The position numbers and the translations under genes were made by a program. 64,000 bases of DNA from contig NZ_FOBD01000003.1 in assembly GCF_900109515.1 (NCBI RefSeq), positions 372,001 to 436,000 of the forward strand, written 5' to 3'. Each line of letters starts with the position of its first letter. The stretch's first letter is position 1. The notes beneath the pieces are model-generated. The model saw nothing but the letters and a program-made list of their open reading frames with translations. It had not been told where the DNA came from and did no database searches. Below are positions 43,596 to 51,403 of the stretch, piece by piece. Source of the stretch: Paenibacillus sp. OK003. GTDB taxonomy: Bacteria > Bacillota > Bacilli > Paenibacillales > Paenibacillaceae.

Positions 43596-44571
43596 GACTC
43601 AACGCCTCCTCATACAGCCAGCATGCAGCCTTCTGTCCGGGCCCAAGCTGCTTCAGCGTCGGCATTTGCGTGGTGCATATCGACATACAGTGCTCACAAC
43701 GATCAGCAAAATGACAGGAATCTTTTAAGGACAGTGGATCAGGTACATGTCCGGGTATCGAATACAATTCATCCTGCCTTTGATTGATAATCGGCTTGGA
43801 GCGAAGCAATCCCTGGGTATATGGATGTTTGGGAGACTCGAACAATTGCACAACTTCCCCCTCTTCCACCACTTTGCCTGCATACATTACAACGACATAA
43901 TCCGCCATTTCGGCTACAACGCCAAGGTCATGCGTGATCATCAGAATGGAGGTTCCTGACTGGGACTTGATATGTTGTAACATATCCAATATCTGCGCTT
44001 GAATGGTCACATCCAGTGCGGTTGTTGGTTCATCCGCGATTAACAGCTTCGGGTTACATGAGATGGCAATGGCAATCATAATGCGCTGCAGCATGCCTCC
44101 ACTCAGTTCGTGCGGATAGCTGTTTGCAATCTGTTCCGGTCGTGAAATACCAACTTCGGCGATCAGTTCAACCGCTCGTGCACGAGCCTGCTTTTTACTC
44201 ATTTTCAAGTGTACAATCAGCGGCTCCATTAATTGCTCACCGATTTTTAGTACGGGATTCAACGAGGACATCGGTTCCTGGAAGATCATAGAGATATCGT
44301 TGCCCCGGATGGCACGAAGCGAAGATTTACTTTCACGGAGCAAATCCCGTCCACCAAAACGGATCACACCGCCTACCACCTTGCCTGCCGGTTCTTCAAT
44401 CAATCCCATGATCGACATAGCGGTTACACTTTTTCCACAGCCCGATTCACCAACGATGCACACCGTCTCCCCTTCACGCACATTCAGGCTTACGCCGTCG
44501 ACGGCTTTGACATGGCCTTCTTCCGAGTAAAAATGAGTTTCAAGTTGTTCAATTTCAATCATATTCTGCAT
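43588..44571 (-). CDS. Oligopeptide/dipeptide ABC importer ATP-binding protein (OppD-like)
   Basis: A 327-residue ATPase partner of the OppF-like protein. Walker [14 protein letters not shown] is near residue 40, the Q-loop segment is [13 protein letters not shown], the signature is [15 protein letters not shown] and Walker B is [12 protein letters not shown]. Its C-terminal domain has the Cys group [14 protein letters not shown]. It overlaps oppF by 8 nt and follows oppC after 9 nt. The ribosome binding site before its first ATG is weak, which suggests coupling to the upstream gene; an internal ATG four codons later is an alternative start. Confidence 0.92.
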   Translation of the reverse strand: MQNMIEIEQLETHFYSEEGHVKAVDGVSLNVREGETVCIVGESGCGKSVTAMSIMGLIEEPAGKVVGGVIRFGGRDLLRESKSSLRAIRGNDISMIFQEPMSSLNPVLKIGEQLMEPLIVHLKMSKKQARARAVELIAEVGISRPEQIANSYPHELSGGMLQRIMIAIAISCNPKLLIADEPTTALDVTIQAQILDMLQHIKSQSGTSILMITHDLGVVAEMADYVVVMYAGKVVEEGEVVQLFESPKHPYTQGLLRSKPIINQRQDELYSIPGHVPDPLSLKDSCHFADRCEHCMSICTTQMPTLKQLGPGQKAACWLYEEALSHV

Positions 44572-44580
44572 GAGGCGTGC

Positions 44581-45528
44581 TCACCTTCTCTTCTGTTTGG
44601 GATCTAATACGTCTCGAAGACCATCACCAAAAATGTTAATCGCAATAACGGTCACGAAAATGGACAGCCCTGGCGGAATCCATAACCACGGATGCTGTTG
44701 AAAATCAATCATGTTGTTGGCCGCATCGATCATATTGCCCCATGTAGGCGTTGGCGGCATGACACCGAGTCCAAAAAAGCTGAGTACCGATTCGCTGAGG
44801 ATGGATCCTCCGATATTCAGAGTCGCCATGACGATGAGCAGCGGAACGATATTGGGCAGAAGATGGTGAAACAGTTTGCGACGGTCACGCAAGCCAAGAA
44901 CAACAGCAGCCTGCATGAATTCCCGCTCCCGCAAGCTTAACATCTGTCCCCGTACCATTCGGGCCATACCGGGCCAGTTGACAAAGCTGAGCATCAGCAT
45001 GACGATATACATTCTGGAATCCGGTGGAACTTTCCAATCCGATAACAACGCGCCGAAAATGAACAGCAGCGGCAATCCCGGAATCGTAAGCAGCAAGTCG
45101 GCAATCCGCATAATGACCTGATCAACAATGCCACGATAATATCCGGCGATGGCTCCAAGCAAGGAGCCGATAAATACGGATAGAACCATGGAAGCCAAAC
45201 CAACAGTGAGCGAGATACGACCAGCCATCAGCACACGGGTAAGCACATCCCTACCAAGCGCATCTGTACCAAGCCAATGATGAATGCCTGGACCTTGTTT
45301 CATCGCTGTCATATTGATCTTGTTATCGGTATAAGGTGAGAACAGCGGTCCAATGAAACAAGCCACAAACATCAACAAAACCACGATGAATCCGCCAACG
45401 GCAAGTTTGTTCTTGAGCAGTCTTCGGAGCGATAATTTCCACAAAGAAGACTTGGTAGGAACCTTTAAAGGTAACGCAGCTTCTGTGGCATTTCTCGTTA
45501 CAGACGATGAAGAGATTGTCATGTTCAT
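44581..45528 (-). CDS. Oligopeptide/dipeptide ABC importer permease (OppC-like)
   Basis: A 315-residue permease. A cytoplasmic N-terminus of about 40 residues precedes six predicted membrane segments, the first being LAVGGFIVVLLMFVACFIGP. The HHWLGTDALGRDVLTRVL block after TM1 and the EAA loop with REREFMQAAVVLG and LPNIVPLLIV are diagnostic of OppC/DppC. Start ATG 45528 has AAGGGGG 6 nt upstream; the longer frame above overlaps oppB and is rejected. It forms the membrane channel with the OppB-like protein. Confidence 0.92.
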   Translation of the reverse strand: MNMTISSSSVTRNATEAALPLKVPTKSSLWKLSLRRLLKNKLAVGGFIVVLLMFVACFIGPLFSPYTDNKINMTAMKQGPGIHHWLGTDALGRDVLTRVLMAGRISLTVGLASMVLSVFIGSLLGAIAGYYRGIVDQVIMRIADLLLTIPGLPLLFIFGALLSDWKVPPDSRMYIVMLMLSFVNWPGMARMVRGQMLSLREREFMQAAVVLGLRDRRKLFHHLLPNIVPLLIVMATLNIGGSILSESVLSFFGLGVMPPTPTWGNMIDAANNMIDFQQHPWLWIPPGLSIFVTVIAINIFGDGLRDVLDPKQKRR

Positions 45529-45535
45529 AGCCCCC

Positions 45536-46492
45536 TTATTGCAAACGGACACGCGGATCTGCGATGTGATAGAGCACATCAGACAGCAGCGTTCCAATGA
45601 CGGTCAGAATGGCGATAAACATCGTAAAGCCCATCAGCAGCGGATAATCCCGTAGCGAAAAAGACTGCATATATAACTGGCCGATACCCGGCCAGCTGAA
45701 TATTTTCTCAATAATCAGTGAACCGCCGAATAAGGACGGCAGCTCGAATCCAATCAGTGTAATTGCAGGTAAAAGAGCATTGCGCAAGGCATGGGTATAT
45801 AACACTTTGCTTTCTTTTAAACCCTTGGCTCGCGCTGTTCGAATATAATCCTGCTTGATCACATCAATCATGTTGCTGCGGAAGTAACGGGTAAGTGAGC
45901 CTACCCCAAGCAGGGTCATGACAATTACAGGCAAGGTCATGTGCTGAATCACCTCTTTGACATAGGCCAGGCCGGTGGCATTACTTCCTGTAGTCATCAT
46001 GCCGCCTGGAGGCAACCATTTTAAGTCAACCGCCAGCAGTTTAATCAAAAACAATCCGATAAAGAAGGATGGCACGGACATGGCTGCAAATATGCCGATC
46101 ATCACGAAGGTATCGAACCACGAGTACTGCTTATAGGCAGCGATCACACCGATAATAACCGCGATGAACCAGGTCAGGAACGTGGTCACCGCAGCTAACA
46201 GGAATGAATTCCAGATATATTCGTTGAACAGCGAGAGTACTGGCTTTTGTTGTGCCAATGAATATCCGAAGTCCCCGTGTACAGCATTTTTCATCCAGAT
46301 GAGATACCGTTCGATAACTGGCTTGTCCAGTCCGTATAATTCGCGCAGTTCGGCCTTGCGCTCTGGACTCAGCTTAATGTTGCTGGAGATGTAGTCGCCA
46401 GGGGTAAGTGCATACAGGCTGAAAATCAGAACGGAAGCGGCCAGCAAAATAAGAACCATATATGTCATCCGTTTCACAATGTAAGTGCTCAT
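45536..46492 (-). CDS. Oligopeptide/dipeptide ABC importer permease (OppB-like)
   Basis: A 318-residue permease starting MSTYIVKRMTYMVLILLAAS with TM1 at once, as in OppB/DppB. The region 2 block ERKAELRELYGLDKPVIERY is the usual OppB periplasmic segment. The EAA loop DYIRTARAKGLKESKVL and ALRNALLPAITLIG is intact. Start ATG 46492 has AAGGAGCC upstream. It lies 7 nt before oppC and about 100 bp after the binding-protein gene. Confidence 0.92.
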   Translation of the reverse strand: MSTYIVKRMTYMVLILLAASVLIFSLYALTPGDYISSNIKLSPERKAELRELYGLDKPVIERYLIWMKNAVHGDFGYSLAQQKPVLSLFNEYIWNSFLLAAVTTFLTWFIAVIIGVIAAYKQYSWFDTFVMIGIFAAMSVPSFFIGLFLIKLLAVDLKWLPPGGMMTTGSNATGLAYVKEVIQHMTLPVIVMTLLGVGSLTRYFRSNMIDVIKQDYIRTARAKGLKESKVLYTHALRNALLPAITLIGFELPSLFGGSLIIEKIFSWPGIGQLYMQSFSLRDYPLLMGFTMFIAILTVIGTLLSDVLYHIADPRVRLQ

Positions 46493-46593
46493 ATCAGGCT
46501 CCTTATCAATGCGTCCCCTGCATCTGCGACATCGCAAACACAAGGGACGTTTTGTTTATTTCGGTATGGATGTTTATTGATTCATACCACCGC

Positions 46594-48318
46594 TTATTTC
46601 AGAGACCATTCCGGCAAGCTGGTTGCAATCCCGCGGTATGGACTGACAGAGAGCCCATCGATCCGACCGTTATAGGCATAGACTGTTTTTTTGTAACTAG
46701 TGAAAATGACAGGCAGCTCGTCGTTAAGCAACTGGTACAGCTCTTTGTATACTGCCTTGCGCTCCTCAATGTCAGTCGTAGCCAGTCCTTTGTTATAAAG
46801 CTCTTTCACTTTAGGATTGTCGTACCCTTTCAGCTCACCATCCACAAATTGCAGTACCCCGTCTGAAGGATCCGTTAGCATCGGTGTGGAGAAGGAAGCC
46901 ACGTCGTAATCGCCGCCCTCCACTTTGGAGACAAGTGAGTTGAAATCCGCGAAGACTTCAGGCTGGAACTGCACGCCAATCGCTTCGAAGTTTTCTTTGG
47001 CTACAGCAATGAAGATATCCGTGGCCGGACTCTTCGTTCCGAGGAAATGCAGGGACAGCTTCTTCCCGTTTTTCTCACGGATGCCATCCGCTCCAGGCAC
47101 CCAGCCTGCGTCGTCCAGCAATTGATTGGCTTTGTCCGGATCATAGGCGTATGGATTAATGCCTTCTTCCGTATAAGACCAGGAAATAGGTGAAGTCGGG
47201 ATGTTGGCAACAGAGCCTGCCCCTTGGTTGGCGTCCACATAGATGGACTGACGATCCAGGCCATAGGTGATGGCTTGCCGTACTTCTTTTTCCTGAAGCT
47301 GTTCATGCTCCAGATTAAGCTGTAAATATCCGTATGTACTTGGTGTGTAAGGCAGAAGGTTAAGGTATGGGATATTTTTCAGCTTATCAATATTCTCCTG
47401 GGTAGCCGTGAACGAAGTGAAGTCGATCTCTCCGGTCTCAATAAACTGCCAGGTGTCTCCTTCCGATGTTTTATATATGAAGTGCTCGGTTTTCGGTTTG
47501 CCCTTGTAGTAGAATTCGTTGGCAACGAATCGTACTTCCTGACCCGGAATGAACTTTTCGAGTCTATAAGGACCATTGCCTACAGGTGTTGCATGAAGAT
47601 TTTTAATGTATTCGAGCTTGCCGAATTGATAGTCTTTGCCGTAGTAGGCTTTGGACAACACCTCTGAGCCCAATGTAAGCAGAGCAGTTGCGTTGGGCTG
47701 TTCCAGGGTGACCGAGATCGTTAACGGATCAATGACCTTAATACCCTCGATGTGATCTGCCTTTCCTTCGGTATATGCTTTGCCGCCTTTCACCTTGGTG
47801 GAGAAAATATCAAATCCACCGTCATACGACTTGTCATGCAGAATGGTCCATGTGAAAGCGACATCATCTGCGGTGAGCGGGGAACCGTCACTGAACTTGG
47901 AGTCTTTTCTCAGATGAAACGTGTATGTACGCTGGTCGTCGGACACATCCCAGCTTTCAGCGAGATCGGGAACAGGCAATCCTTTCTCATCTACGGTCAC
48001 GAGCGAAGCAAATAGCAATGAAGCCACGTTGCCATCATATCCGCTCTGATGGAAGTACGGTGTGAAAGCCCCGCTCGGATCCGTAAGTCCCACAATAACC
48101 GTATCCGTCCGTTTTTTTGCCGTCTCAGGTAATTGATTCAGGTCCGTCGCCTGAAATGGCGCATCCAGTGCTGCTGAAACCGGTGTCGCTTGAGTGGACG
48201 AATTCGTTGTCCCGCTTCCAGCAGTGGTGGTCTTTGCTCCCCCAGCTCCAGCACATGCCGATAACACAATCGCACTACTAATGATTAACGATGCCACGGA
48301 TAAACCTTTCACTCTCAT
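46594..48318 (-). CDS. Oligopeptide-binding lipoprotein of an ABC importer
   Basis: A 574-residue family 5 solute-binding protein. The signal peptide ends with lipobox LSAC (Cys22), so it is anchored outside the membrane. A low-complexity linker rich in Thr, Ser and Gly runs to about residue 45. The SBP_5 domain then shows LAESWDVSDDQRTYTFHLRK near residue 125 and FSDGSPLTADDVAFTW near 145. GGGGAGG lies before the ATG. It is first in the leftward operon and captures peptides or nickel-type ligands for the OppBCDF-like transporter; peptides are the default by family. Ligand not deducible. Confidence 0.92.
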   Translation of the reverse strand: MRVKGLSVASLIISSAIVLSACAGAGGAKTTTAGSGTTNSSTQATPVSAALDAPFQATDLNQLPETAKKRTDTVIVGLTDPSGAFTPYFHQSGYDGNVASLLFASLVTVDEKGLPVPDLAESWDVSDDQRTYTFHLRKDSKFSDGSPLTADDVAFTWTILHDKSYDGGFDIFSTKVKGGKAYTEGKADHIEGIKVIDPLTISVTLEQPNATALLTLGSEVLSKAYYGKDYQFGKLEYIKNLHATPVGNGPYRLEKFIPGQEVRFVANEFYYKGKPKTEHFIYKTSEGDTWQFIETGEIDFTSFTATQENIDKLKNIPYLNLLPYTPSTYGYLQLNLEHEQLQEKEVRQAITYGLDRQSIYVDANQGAGSVANIPTSPISWSYTEEGINPYAYDPDKANQLLDDAGWVPGADGIREKNGKKLSLHFLGTKSPATDIFIAVAKENFEAIGVQFQPEVFADFNSLVSKVEGGDYDVASFSTPMLTDPSDGVLQFVDGELKGYDNPKVKELYNKGLATTDIEERKAVYKELYQLLNDELPVIFTSYKKTVYAYNGRIDGLSVSPYRGIATSLPEWSLK

Positions 48319-48531
48319 AAAATCCTCCCCAATTCATAAATGATCCATATTTTTCTCGCTCAGCCGTTCCTAATTCCCGAAATAATCCAGAATATATACA
48401 ATTCCTATGAAATTAGTAAGGTATAAGTTCGATAAGCCCTATTATAAGAACCGCATTCAGTTCTGTAAATAGAGAACCACAAAAAAATATTTATATTAAA
48501 CCCATTAATATCCACTTTAAAGCGATAAAAT

Positions 48532-48594
48532 AGCCGTATGTTTTGCGCGGATTTCCTGAATAAATTTCAGTTCGGCCACAACAAACATACGGCT
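48532..48594 (-). terminator. Terminator of the ArsR-type gene
   Basis: AGCCGTATGTTT and AAACATACGGCT form 12-bp arms around a loop of about 39 nt that itself has weak pairing. On the minus strand ATTTTATCG follows. It is about 45 bp after the regulator's stop. The remaining part of 48319-48531 shows no gene and presumably carries the transporter promoter. Confidence 0.75.
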
Positions 48595-48640
48595 GTATCA
48601 GAGGAATACTTTTTTTCTAAAAACCACATTTTGACAAACG

Positions 48641-49555
48641 TTATTGCTCCAAATAATTCATGACATTCGGCAAAATTTGCTCTAGTGCATGAAGACGAAG
48701 TGAATACTCAACCAGACTCTCTCCTTCAAAATGCGCATAGACCAACCCTGCTCCACGAAGCTTGGAAAGATGGTCATGAGTAATTCCTTTGGAGAGCTTC
48801 AAGTGACGAACAATTTCTATAAACGAACGTGGTCCCTGATGCAGAAAACGCATGATTTTCAGTCTGTTCTTCTCTCCCAAGCTGCGGATTACACGCAAAT
48901 GATGGGTCGGAATATATTCGTGATCTCCCATATACAATCTGGAGGAATAATGGCACAGCAGCGTATCCCCAAAATGCAGGATGACATTTAGCGGCTGAAA
49001 ATGAAATTGTGGCACAAGCAGTAGTCTATCCAGCCCCTTCATGTCCCGGAACATCAACCCATTGGTCGCATCGTCGAGTACTTCTTCCTGGGGAGATTGA
49101 CTTAACTGTTCCTTGCGGTTCAGAACCTCCTTGCGCAGATGTTGTAAGATTAGGGGATCAAGCAAGCGAAAATATTGATCATTCCAGCCGGTTAAGACAT
49201 AGGTCATCTTGGTCTGGAAAGCAGCGATATCATTCGTATACGGGAAACTGTATCGGGCAAAAATATCGCTGAGCTCAAGCACTGTTCGTTGGCTAAACCA
49301 TTCAATAAAATCCTCCGGCTCATCAGCTTCCACTTGCAAACATACAAGCAGATACATCCATTTCCAATCATCATCCACGTTCATATTTTGCAAAACAGCA
49401 GCAAGCTCAGGGGTTAGCTGCCCTTCTGTTTCTTGCGCCCAGGCTATAGATAAATCAATTTTTTTATGCGATTTCCGGCAAATATATGTATGCAAACTGG
49501 CCATGAATTCAAATACAGTTGTAAATCCAAGCTCAATGCGATAGCTCAATCTCAA
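48641..49555 (-). CDS. ArsR-type winged-helix regulator with large N-terminal domain
   Basis: A 304-residue protein. The last ~85 residues form an ArsR-like winged helix: VIRSLGEKNRLKIMRFLHQG, then IEIVRHLKLSKGITHDHLSKLRGAGLV as the recognition region. The preceding ~215 residues are an uncharacterised helical domain (containing FMASLHTYICRKSHKKIDLS and WKWMYLLVCLQVEADEPEDF) of the kind that follows DUF5937 in other members. No metal-binding CxC of classic ArsR sensors is seen. The start is a TTG (49555, or 49549) after AGGAGAGG. It is upstream of, and in the same direction as, the peptide importer, separated by a terminator. It might regulate that operon, but this is only positional. Confidence 0.8.
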   Translation of the reverse strand: MRLSYRIELGFTTVFEFMASLHTYICRKSHKKIDLSIAWAQETEGQLTPELAAVLQNMNVDDDWKWMYLLVCLQVEADEPEDFIEWFSQRTVLELSDIFARYSFPYTNDIAAFQTKMTYVLTGWNDQYFRLLDPLILQHLRKEVLNRKEQLSQSPQEEVLDDATNGLMFRDMKGLDRLLLVPQFHFQPLNVILHFGDTLLCHYSSRLYMGDHEYIPTHHLRVIRSLGEKNRLKIMRFLHQGPRSFIEIVRHLKLSKGITHDHLSKLRGAGLVYAHFEGESLVEYSLRLHALEQILPNVMNYLEQ

Positions 49556-49630
49556 CCTCTCCTATCTTGCAAAGTCGTTCCATTATACCCTGTTTGCAGC
49601 CGTGCATGCTACGATTATAGGGTAAACAAA

Positions 49631-49664
49631 AAGCCGCAAAGTGAAATATTTCACCGTACGGCTT
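49631..49664 (-). terminator. Terminator of the CNNM/CorC gene
   Basis: AAGCCG and CGGCTT arms enclose a second stem GTGAAAT/ATTTCAC; the minus strand continues TTTTTGTTT. It is 44 bp after the stop. Confidence 0.85.
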
Positions 49665-49707
49665 CTCGATAGACCGGATCTCCTATCTCCAAAAATAATA
49701 ACTTGGA

Positions 49708-51024
49708 TCAGGCTCCTTCGCCTTCAACCATCAGTTCCAGCTTAATCACATTCACACGTGAAATCCGCTTATGTTCCGTCTCTTGAATAACAAAGACATA
49801 TCCACCATACTCTACCGATTGCCCCACTTCGGGTGGGATGGCCTCTACTCTGGAGTATAACCAGCCGCCGATCGTGTCATAATCCGCTCGGTCCATATCC
49901 AGCCCAAAGCGTTCACTAACCTCTTCAATCAGCATGAGGCCGTCAATGGAATATTCCATCTCATCCACTTTCTCAATGGATGGACGCTCTTGGTCAAATT
50001 CGTCCTGAATCTCGCCCACAATCTCTTCCATGATGTCTTCAAGCGTTACAAGGCCGGAGGTTCCTCCGTACTCATCAATCAGGATGGCAATCTGTGTCTT
50101 GCTGCGTTGCATCCGCTTGAGCAGGTCACTGATGGGAGTGGAATCGGGTACCGCGAGAATCGGCCGAATCACCGAGATGGTATCTGTAAGCTGAGATCGC
50201 ATCAGGTCTTTAATGTGAATAAAACCGATAATATGGTCTTTGTCACCGTTATAAACCGGATAACGGGTACGCATGCTTTCACTGGCAATTTCCAGATTTT
50301 CCAGCATGGACTGATTGGCATTCAGGCAGATCATTTCCGTCCGTGGAATCATAATTTCACGGGCGGTTGTTGCCGTAAAATCAAATATATTATCAACAAG
50401 CGCCAATTCAGTATTGTCAATTAAACCGCTCTTATTGCTTTCTTTCATCAGAATGCGTATTTCATCTTCACTATGCGCTGAGTCATGCTCCGAGGCCGGT
50501 GCCATGCGAAACACTCTCAGCAGGCTGTTCGCCATACCATTCAATGCCCAGATAAAGGGATACATTAATTTGTAAAAGAACGTAAGCAGCGCCGCAGACC
50601 ATAACGTGATCGTCTCTGATTTGCGGATAGCCATCGTCTTGGGAGCAAGTTCCCCGAGTACAATATGCAAAATCGTTATAATAACAAAGGCAATCGCAAT
50701 GGAGATTCCGTGTACGTATACCGGACCCATTCCAAATGCAGTAAACATGGGCTCTAACAGGTGAGCAATCGCTGGCTCTCCCAGCCAACCGAGTCCAAGT
50801 GAAGCGAGCGTTATACCCAATTGGCACGCGGATAGATAAGCATCCAGGTTACGTACAATATTGGAAGCATAAATCGCATTTTTATTACCTGTTTCCACCA
50901 AAGCTTCAATCCGGCTGCCACGAACTTTGACCATCGCGAATTCTGCTGAGACAAAGAAACCATTCATCAATACAAGCAAAGCAATTAAAAATAAATTTAA
51001 TATACTCGGTAAGGGGTCACTCAA
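49708..51024 (-). CDS. CNNM/CorC (hemolysin C-like) membrane protein
   Basis: A 438-residue protein of the CNNM/CorC family. An N-terminal DUF21 domain with four membrane segments (about residues 1-190; LNLFLIALLVLMNGFFVSAE is first) is followed by a CBS pair (about 210-335; IGFIHIKDLMRSQL, GLVTLEDIMEEIVGEI) and a C-terminal CorC_HlyC domain (from about 350). Family members export magnesium or other divalent cations. The start codon is TTG 51024, with AGGATG upstream. A 7-codon minicistron with a very strong ribosome binding site sits 10 nt before it, inside a hairpin, so translation of this gene may depend on that leader. Confidence 0.9.
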   Translation of the reverse strand: MSDPLPSILNLFLIALLVLMNGFFVSAEFAMVKVRGSRIEALVETGNKNAIYASNIVRNLDAYLSACQLGITLASLGLGWLGEPAIAHLLEPMFTAFGMGPVYVHGISIAIAFVIITILHIVLGELAPKTMAIRKSETITLWSAALLTFFYKLMYPFIWALNGMANSLLRVFRMAPASEHDSAHSEDEIRILMKESNKSGLIDNTELALVDNIFDFTATTAREIMIPRTEMICLNANQSMLENLEIASESMRTRYPVYNGDKDHIIGFIHIKDLMRSQLTDTISVIRPILAVPDSTPISDLLKRMQRSKTQIAILIDEYGGTSGLVTLEDIMEEIVGEIQDEFDQERPSIEKVDEMEYSIDGLMLIEEVSERFGLDMDRADYDTIGGWLYSRVEAIPPEVGQSVEYGGYVFVIQETEHKRISRVNVIKLELMVEGEGA

Positions 51025-51033
51025 ATTATCATC

Positions 51034-51073
51034 CTATTCGCCGTCATTCTTCGGCAAATAGGTCCACCTCCTT
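51034..51073 (-). promoter_or_regulatory. Leader minicistron and ribosome binding site before the CNNM gene
   Basis: AAGGAGGTGG (51064-51073) lies 6 nt before a TTG that opens an 8-codon frame ending in TAG (51034-51057). It reads MPKNDGE. Its codons fall within inverted arms (CTATT-GCCG and CGGC-AATAG). The main gene's TTG begins 10 nt after the TAG. A second GGTGGAGGTG lies further upstream near 51130 with its own tiny frame. The layout suggests leader-peptide or coupling control. Confidence 0.5.
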
Positions 51074-51310
51074 CGAAAATGTAGGATATTTGCCATTCTG
51101 CCGCTCATATGCAGTTTCAACTTCCCAATGCGTTCACCTCCACCTTCTTCTGTCGAATAACAAGGATATGCTTCTTTTATTATATAATTCTACACTACAC
51201 AGTCAATCCGTGTCCTATGACAACGAAATGATGCATACAGGCTATTTCGTTAACAAATGTACCGAATGCGCCGTTTTTTTTACGATTTACTAACAAATAT
51301 ATGCATCTTC

Positions 51311-51364
51311 TTGCGTACGGTTTAACTTATCTCTTACGCTCAGTTAATCATTCAGCGATATACT
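51311..51364 (+). promoter_or_regulatory. PhoP-box-like direct repeats and -10 box before alkaline phosphatase
   Basis: Four hexamers with exactly 5-bp gaps: TTGCGT (51311), TTAACT (51322), CTTACG (51333) and TTAATC (51344), an 11-bp period as in Bacillus PhoP boxes (TTAACA-like). A TATACT at 51359-51364 is a fair -10 box. The match of single hexamers is imperfect, but spacing and gene context agree. Confidence 0.6.
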
Positions 51365-51403
51365 TCCAAATAGAACAACAATTTGATCACGGAGGTATGT
51401 ACA

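Noticed and set aside
49708..51150. Known Mg2+ or Mn2+ riboswitch in the CNNM leader
   Set aside because: I could not match the conserved M-box or yybP-ykoY core; the minicistron explains the visible signals better.
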